40,121 bases of DNA from Snodgrassella sp. (lineage in GTDB: Bacteria; Pseudomonadota; Gammaproteobacteria; Burkholderiales; Neisseriaceae). This document shows, one piece after another, positions 34,780 through 40,121 of this stretch. Location of the stretch: NCBI GenBank assembly GCA_024103515.1, contig JAGGIK010000013.1:1-40121 (forward strand), given 5' to 3'. How positions within the stretch are numbered: the stretch's first letter is position 1; every line of letters begins with the position of its first letter. The translations under genes and the position numbers were made by a program. Under the pieces are notes generated by a model. The model was not told the DNA's origin. It saw only the letters and a list, made by a program, of their open reading frames with translations, and did not search any database.

Positions 34780-37700
34780 TTATAGATTGAAGCCTTCCTT
34801 GATTTCGCGCCACGATAATACTTTGAATGTTATCGGTGCACAGAGAACATTTTTGATATCACTTTTATCAATCAAGCCTTCGGTGGTACCCACTACCGGC
34901 AGTTTATCCATACAGTGATCTGGTGAGGGCGGTGTACTGCCCAGCGGCAGCCAGTTGCCTGTACCACCGATATTATTAATGGCTTCCGATAAAATGTCAA
35001 AACCCACCAGTCCTTCTTTGCTGACAATCGATAACGGACTGTCTTTATCAAACACAATATGTGGATCGTTTTCAGATAAGCCGGAACCTGTGCGCAGACT
35101 AAACTGCATCATGCGGGTTTTTGCCGATACATCCTGTGTAAAGATCTCTGAACTACATGGATCTTTTTCCTTGGCCGAAATCACGCCTTTTTTCACCTCA
35201 TAAATCCGTGTCGGTATGATTCCGGTTGTCAGTAAACGGGAGAAATTGGAAACAACTCGCTCACCATCGGTTGGGTCAAGGTCGATATACCAGCCTTTAT
35301 AGCGTACCGGATCAAATTTATTCTTACTTATGCTGCGGTATTGACCATTTACGCTGATGGTTTGCGGCAATAGGTCTTGTTTCGATACCTGCGCAGTGCT
35401 ATCAGTTACATTATAGTCGTCATAGATACCATAAATTGCCTGCTGATCACGGTTGTCTAAATCCTGATCATATAGATCACTACCGGTACCAAATACGACT
35501 ACCAGTTTCTGACTACCCGATCCATTCTGATCTGCTTTTAATACTAGCGGTGCTGTGGTGATCGGCCGATTCGCAGTAAATATTTTCACTCCTCTCCATT
35601 TACTCGGATCCGGATCGCGGATATCGAAGCGGAACAGATTGCCGCCATAATCACCTGCATAGACAATATCTGCTACATTATCGCCATTAATATCAAAGGC
35701 AAACGGACTGGATAAGCCACCTCTACCGCCTTCAGCAACGATTTTCTGGATTAAATCGCCCTTGTTGCCCAGTGGTTTATAGCCATCTGTTCCTACATCC
35801 GCACCCAAGGCATTATATACATATAATGCTGATTCTGCAGACTCTTTTCTGGCTGTATCGGTAGCTAGGGTATCTGAGTAGTTGTAGCCGTTGCTGATAA
35901 AGGCTGCCGCCACAATATTATGTTTATATGAATTAACATCTGCCCTGCTATTACCATAATTGACGCGAATTCGAGCTACCGCCGGCATGCCGACTGTGTA
36001 GCCTAATTTGTTATTGTTTCCAGCAGGGGTACGGAATAGCTGCAGATCCTTATACCAGTCGGGCGAGCTCATATTATCTACGCCGATATTCTGCTGGCTG
36101 AGTATATCCTTGCCGCCAATATTGATGGCAAATGCTCCGCGGCCGCCCTGCCCCATGGTTGACACCATAAAGGTTTGTTTCACACCATCACCACGGTCAT
36201 CTGTCTGTTGTACCACCATGCCACCATTCAACAGATAGTGGTGTGGCTTGGTTGTAAACTGACCATATTGATTATCGGTTAGATCCTTAAAGTAATGCTG
36301 AGCCAGATCGCTGTTGTCATTACTTTGCCGCTGCATATTTAAAGGCATGTAGTTAAATTTCAGGTCATAAGGTTTGGCTTTATCTTTAGTGGCACCAAAT
36401 ACATATACCATACCATCATTGGCGGAGGTGATCAGGTATTTCTGGTGGCGCATGCCTTCGAGTTGATCGCCAATGGAAATTAAAGGATTATTAAGAATAT
36501 CGCCAATATTGCGACTGTTGCCAAAATTTGCCACATCAGTACGATTGCGATAGTCTAGCACAAACCAGCTATTGGATATGACTGTTTTGATTGCATCGTC
36601 ATCTTTGGCCCGAGCCAGCCAAGTGAGCAGGCCATCGCGCCATTCGGTTTTATTATTGTTTTTCTCGGGATCTAGATTAGAACCTATTGTGGGATCCGGT
36701 CGATTATCTTTGATTTTAAATGCGGTATTGTCCAAGCCGTTGACAGTTAGATCCGCCGAATGTAAATAACTTTGTGTACCATCATTGAGCACCAGTTGCC
36801 GATTGGCATAACTTGGCTGCACGGCACAAGAGGACGGATCTTCGCCACGGTCATGTATGCAGATCTGACTGCTCCAGCTACCGGTATCAACCTTTGCGGT
36901 GACCGAAGTGTCACCTTCTGACGTACTGGAAAGTCCTACTGTGGCGGCAACAGTATCAATTATAGAAACAGCGGTGCTGGATTCATAAATTTTGCGGAAA
37001 ATATCGTCAAAAGACGTTAATAATTCATCATAACCATTTCCGATATCATAAAAACGACCATCCGGATTGTTGACCGGATCATGCTTACTTACCGGCGTAG
37101 CAGCAAAATATAAAATGTGAGCGCTGTCTGCATCAATTTCTGAGTTCCACCCAGTGTTTTCCTTATATTTCAGTCCCATACCAATGGTAAAGGTTTCGGC
37201 GGTCTGGGTATACGGCCGGCCAGTTTGCGGATTAATGGCACCCCAGGCTTCGCCGGCATTATCTTTTTCTCTGCGTTCCAGGGGTGATTTACTGGTACAG
37301 AAAAAGTCAGGACTATTCACTGCCGGCACTGCTAAGTATCTTCCATATTCTACGGGATCGCTTAGTTGCTGTTGGTAAAGCGGCGGCTCGAGAGCAGCCT
37401 CGGATGCACCGCTCGGCAGTGTGAATTCTTCGTACTTCTTATATATTTTGTCGGTATAATTTTGTTTGTACTCTACAACTCTCATACAGGAGCTATAATA
37501 ATCATTTTTATAGATATAAGGACCAAAATTCTTGGTAGCTAGACGCTGGGTGTAGTAACCGAGAGTGGCTTCAGTAGGACTGACCCTTAAGTGAGCGATT
37601 TTGCTATCGCAATAGGGCATGCCTTTTTTGCTTGCGATATAACAATATTTTTGGTTAAAGTTGCGATATATATCTCCGTAAGGAGTTGCCATCCGATCCG

Positions 37701-38793
37701 CATCAAAATACCCATCCCAGACAGCATCGGGCTTGAGATGCAGCGGAGGTTTTAGCTCTAAGTTACTCTCCCACCAACTTTTTGGAAACAAAAAACCACC
37801 ATCACCTGAATCAAGATCCCCACCGGAAACAATATCTTTTAAATCATACACCCGGTGGCTAGCCCTACGATATGTATACCTATTAAGATCTCGGCCATTG
37901 GAAAGAATCACTAAAAAAGATTTCTGGCAGCGATATTGTTGTCCTTTCATGACCACATCTTTCGCTATTTTAGGTAACGCATCCATTAGTTTCAACTCGT
38001 TGCCTTCACTCATTCTGGGAGTCAATAAATCAATATTGCGCAGCAATTGATTTAATTCACCAGCGGAGGTTCCATCATAATATTTGCTTGGAATCTTAAG
38101 TGCTTGCTCGGCATCCGCACTCAGTTTAAAAAAATTCTTATCGTACTGGAGCCCTCCGTTATCATTATGAATATGAGGCATGCCCCAGTGATCGAATTGT
38201 GTTTGGAATTGGCTTCTTACCTGTATAGCGGTATTAAAATTTGATACGGGCAACACGGCAAAGTGCATTTTATCGCGGTATTTTTGGATTAACTCCTTTA
38301 GTACCAGTTGCACGGTACGTATGGCGGTGCGCCCTCCGGGTTTACAATCATTGCGGAAATGCCGGGCAATACGATGACCAAAAGCATCTGTATCACATAA
38401 TCCTGATCCTCTGCATTTTCCTCCCGATCGCGGACCATATTTCCGTTCTTCTTCCTGCAGTACTCTGTCCAATTCTGCAGAACTATCAAATTGAGTCCAC
38501 CACAATTCATCATTACCTGTTTCTTTTACCCAAGTATCATACCCAGAATGATAAATGTATCGACGGCACATGATACCGATGGGAGCCGGAGTCTGAACAA
38601 CTTCGCCCATCATCTTATGATTATCAATAACCAAAGCCACATTTGGCTTCACATCATGGGATAAGGCAGTGGTTTTTTTATTTTGGTAAATTAAGGGCAA
38701 ATCAGCAAAAATACTGGGGGAGGCAACGGTCAAGGAAGGCTGCGAAAGTAAAATACTGGCCAGTAAAGTTAGGGCGTGTGGTTTGCGGTGCAT
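34780..38793 (-). CDS. PilC/PilY1-type type IV pilus tip adhesin
   Basis: PilC/PilY1 proteins sit at the pilus tip and control extension, adhesion and DNA uptake. From the ATG at 38793 (MHRKPHALTLL) a signal peptide ends near ASPS, giving 1337 residues. The N-terminal half carries a von Willebrand-like region: NVALVIDNHKMMGE replaces the usual DxSxS metal site, and VILSNGRDLNRY follows. The C-terminal half is the PilY1 beta-propeller, with YLITSANDGMVYVFGAT, STMGQGGRGAFAINI, the calcium loop DINGDNVADIVYAGDYGGNL and VVFGTGSDLYDQDL. The frame extends to 38838 but lacks a better start. No poly-G phase-variation tract is present near the 5' end, unlike Neisseria pilC. It stands alone; other pilus genes are not in the window. 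Confidence 0.93.
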   Translation of the reverse strand: MHRKPHALTLLASILLSQPSLTVASPSIFADLPLIYQNKKTTALSHDVKPNVALVIDNHKMMGEVVQTPAPIGIMCRRYIYHSGYDTWVKETGNDELWWTQFDSSAELDRVLQEEERKYGPRSGGKCRGSGLCDTDAFGHRIARHFRNDCKPGGRTAIRTVQLVLKELIQKYRDKMHFAVLPVSNFNTAIQVRSQFQTQFDHWGMPHIHNDNGGLQYDKNFFKLSADAEQALKIPSKYYDGTSAGELNQLLRNIDLLTPRMSEGNELKLMDALPKIAKDVVMKGQQYRCQKSFLVILSNGRDLNRYTYRRASHRVYDLKDIVSGGDLDSGDGGFLFPKSWWESNLELKPPLHLKPDAVWDGYFDADRMATPYGDIYRNFNQKYCYIASKKGMPYCDSKIAHLRVSPTEATLGYYTQRLATKNFGPYIYKNDYYSSCMRVVEYKQNYTDKIYKKYEEFTLPSGASEAALEPPLYQQQLSDPVEYGRYLAVPAVNSPDFFCTSKSPLERREKDNAGEAWGAINPQTGRPYTQTAETFTIGMGLKYKENTGWNSEIDADSAHILYFAATPVSKHDPVNNPDGRFYDIGNGYDELLTSFDDIFRKIYESSTAVSIIDTVAATVGLSSTSEGDTSVTAKVDTGSWSSQICIHDRGEDPSSCAVQPSYANRQLVLNDGTQSYLHSADLTVNGLDNTAFKIKDNRPDPTIGSNLDPEKNNNKTEWRDGLLTWLARAKDDDAIKTVISNSWFVLDYRNRTDVANFGNSRNIGDILNNPLISIGDQLEGMRHQKYLITSANDGMVYVFGATKDKAKPYDLKFNYMPLNMQRQSNDNSDLAQHYFKDLTDNQYGQFTTKPHHYLLNGGMVVQQTDDRGDGVKQTFMVSTMGQGGRGAFAINIGGKDILSQQNIGVDNMSSPDWYKDLQLFRTPAGNNNKLGYTVGMPAVARIRVNYGNSRADVNSYKHNIVAAAFISNGYNYSDTLATDTARKESAESALYVYNALGADVGTDGYKPLGNKGDLIQKIVAEGGRGGLSSPFAFDINGDNVADIVYAGDYGGNLFRFDIRDPDPSKWRGVKIFTANRPITTAPLVLKADQNGSGSQKLVVVFGTGSDLYDQDLDNRDQQAIYGIYDDYNVTDSTAQVSKQDLLPQTISVNGQYRSISKNKFDPVRYKGWYIDLDPTDGERVVSNFSRLLTTGIIPTRIYEVKKGVISAKEKDPCSSEIFTQDVSAKTRMMQFSLRTGSGLSENDPHIVFDKDSPLSIVSKEGLVGFDILSEAINNIGGTGNWLPLGSTPPSPDHCMDKLPVVGTTEGLIDKSDIKNVLCAPITFKVLSWREIKEGFNL

Positions 38794-39711
38794 AATTTTG
38801 CCAATCCTATTGTAATTTGTCAAGTTAATCAATTCCATTAAACAAATTCTTTATTATTATTAATAATAGCTATTTTTTTTTACACAATCAATGCATTTTG
38901 TATCATATTTCATTGTCAAATTATCAATTTAGCATAATATGTTTGTTTTTTGTTAAATAGATGATATAGTTACAACTTTGATCAATTACATGTGTGCTTA
39001 TGGTCAGTTTGTTGTGTTTGTGGTCAATTTATTGTTTAATTATTTAATCTATGACAAAGTATTTGAAGTTTTTGGTATGCTGCTTTTCATTACAAATGTA
39101 AGTGGGCAATCAGTGGAAGGATGTTAATCAGGCTTTTAGTTAAGTATTGATCAATCAGATGCTTTCAATGGTTTAGGCGCGGTGGGTGTTTGTATGGTAT
39201 GGTCGTATCTTTACTAGGCGGATTGGAGATGTAGGCAAGTTCATATCGGCATACTATTTGCGCGGAAAGTGATGCTTGCAGAATTAGTAATGATTTGCCT
39301 GTTATTTTAGTATAGGCTAAGGCATATTCTGACGGCAGCTAAGTGGTCAAAGCTTAAAGCTGATTTACCGATTAAGTGGATTTGGGCCGCATCGGTTAAG
39401 CTGTTTTTTCTGACGCGTTCAATGACCGGCGATAGAATCGACGTTTGGCCATAATGACGTTTGATCCGATCCAACGGTTTTATCTATGCGTGTACGCTGC
39501 TAATCATTTTTATTCAAAGGTGATTCTGCATCCGTCGTTCTTCTCATTCTTGCATGCTTTTACATTTTAAGCTTGCATTTGGATTAGAGTCTTAATGAGG
39601 CGTTAAAGCTGTTTCCTAGGGAATCCAAGCTTTTTTATTTCATTATGCTGTTTAAACTGAAAGTTATATTGTTAAGCTGTCGTCAAAACCAAACAAACTG
39701 CTCGTTTGTAC
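38794..39711. other. pilC upstream region
   Basis: About 900 bases without an intact gene. The first 200 bases upstream of pilC are extremely AT-rich and include the 20-base-period repeats listed separately. At 39.3-39.55 kb both strands carry open stretches of about 40-55 codons (plus: LTAAKWSKLKADLPIKWIWA; minus: IKPLDRIKRHYGQTSILSPV) with no start or family, possibly a decayed gene. Confidence 0.35.
39002..39035. repeat. Two 14-base direct repeats, 20-base period, upstream of pilC
   Basis: GGTCAGTTTGTTGT (39002-39015) and GGTCAATTTATTGT (39022-39035) match at 12 of 14 positions and start exactly 20 bases apart, about two helical turns. They lie some 210 bases upstream of the pilC start and could bind a dimeric or tandem regulator on one face of the DNA. 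Confidence 0.45.
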
Positions 39712-40121
39712 CTAACATCTATGATTGATAATTATTTTCTCATGATTAATCAGCCATTGTTTGCGTGCCAATCCACCACCATAGCCAGTTAATTGGCCAT
39801 TAGAACCGATTATTCTGTGGCAAGGAATCATGATGGCGACACGATTAAAGCCATTGGCACGAGCAACAGCCCTAACTGCTTTAGAATTATTCAGCTTTTC
39901 TACCTGTTGTTTGTAAGTAGTGACTTCGCCATAAGGTATTGTTCTCAAACAATCCCAGACAGCCTGCTGAAAATGCGTTCCGGGGGTATGCAATTGAACA
40001 GTGAAGATTGTTCTTTTACCCGCAAAGTATTCATTTATTTCAACCTTGGCCTGTAAAATGTGATTATTTTCACCAAAGATAATTACGCCATTAAGCAGAT
40101 TTTGTAACTGCCTGAACTCTG
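39712..40121 (-). CDS. Methylated-DNA--[protein]-cysteine methyltransferase (partial)
   Basis: The protein removes O6-alkyl groups from guanine by a one-time transfer to its own cysteine. The C-terminal DNA-binding domain is complete: GTHFQQAVWDCLRTIPYGEV, the helix-turn-helix region KAVRAVARANGFN, the active site IMIPCHRIIGSNG, and LTGYGGGLARKQWLINHE. The frame stays open past the TTG at 39993 to the window edge (reading ...EINEYFAGKRTIFTVQLHTP), so the gene starts outside the window. It may be a stand-alone Ogt or the end of an Ada-type fusion; the N-terminal part needed to decide is missing. Confidence 0.92.
   Translation of the reverse strand, partial: EFRQLQNLLNGVIIFGENNHILQAKVEINEYFAGKRTIFTVQLHTPGTHFQQAVWDCLRTIPYGEVTTYKQQVEKLNNSKAVRAVARANGFNRVAIMIPCHRIIGSNGQLTGYGGGLARKQWLINHEKIIINHRC

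Noticed and set aside
38700-38850. Poly-G phase variation of pilC
   Set aside because: There is no G or C run of more than about five near the pilC start.
1-40121. CRISPR array or prophage
   Set aside because: No regularly spaced identical repeats and no phage structural or integrase genes were seen; only IS3 remnants represent mobile DNA.

Overview
The window looks like a chromosomal segment from an AT-rich member of the Neisseriaceae, and a bee-gut Snodgrassella-like organism is my best guess. The reasons are a PilC/PilY1-type pilus tip protein, beta-proteobacterial housekeeping proteins, low GC, and many decayed genes in long AT-rich gaps. The genus assignment is an inference from gene content and base composition; no database search was possible.

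Layout, left to right. 0-3 kb: the 5' part of fdhE (minus, runs off the left edge), recG (plus), a bidirectional terminator, and a tRNA-Arg/tRNA-Glu unit (minus) with a clear promoter. 3-6 kb (minus): dgt, then a nudF-gloB operon. 6-9.3 kb: a decayed zone with an oxidoreductase pseudogene, crcB, an IS3 transposase tail, an amber-interrupted small gene and a facing frameshifted small gene. 9.3-15.1 kb: a GNAT acetyltransferase and ybiT (minus), a ClC-type channel (plus), and bifunctional glutathionylspermidine synthetase/amidase (minus). 15.1-18.6 kb: tag with a broken SanA-like gene behind it, and decayed AT-rich DNA. 18.6-22.1 kb: poxB (plus) and a degraded IS3 element. 22.1-26 kb (minus): a tightly overlapping moxR / DUF58 / transglutaminase operon. 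26-33 kb (minus): greB, maeB, a small helix-hairpin-helix protein, mgtA and mutY. 33.6-40.1 kb: a small lipoprotein (plus), pilC/pilY1 (minus), and a partial O6-methylguanine-DNA methyltransferase (minus, runs off the right edge).

Most genes are housekeeping: DNA repair and nucleotide hygiene (recG, tag, mutY, the methyltransferase, nudF, dgt), ion handling (crcB, ClC, mgtA), central carbon (poxB, maeB, FdhE for formate dehydrogenase), thiol/polyamine and methylglyoxal metabolism (gsp, gloB), transcription and translation quality control (greB, ybiT) and adhesion (pilC).

The most notable signal is the mgtA leader. It has a 20-codon ORF beginning Met-Glu-Glu-Asp, followed by two mutually exclusive RNA stems; the second abuts the mgtA ribosome binding site. 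It resembles the MgtL logic of enterobacteria, but the sequence appears unrelated. Other points are a ClC protein lacking the chloride-selectivity and proton-glutamate signatures, a Nudix box with Gly replaced by Pro, a PilC with a degenerate MIDAS, and a cluster of decayed genes.
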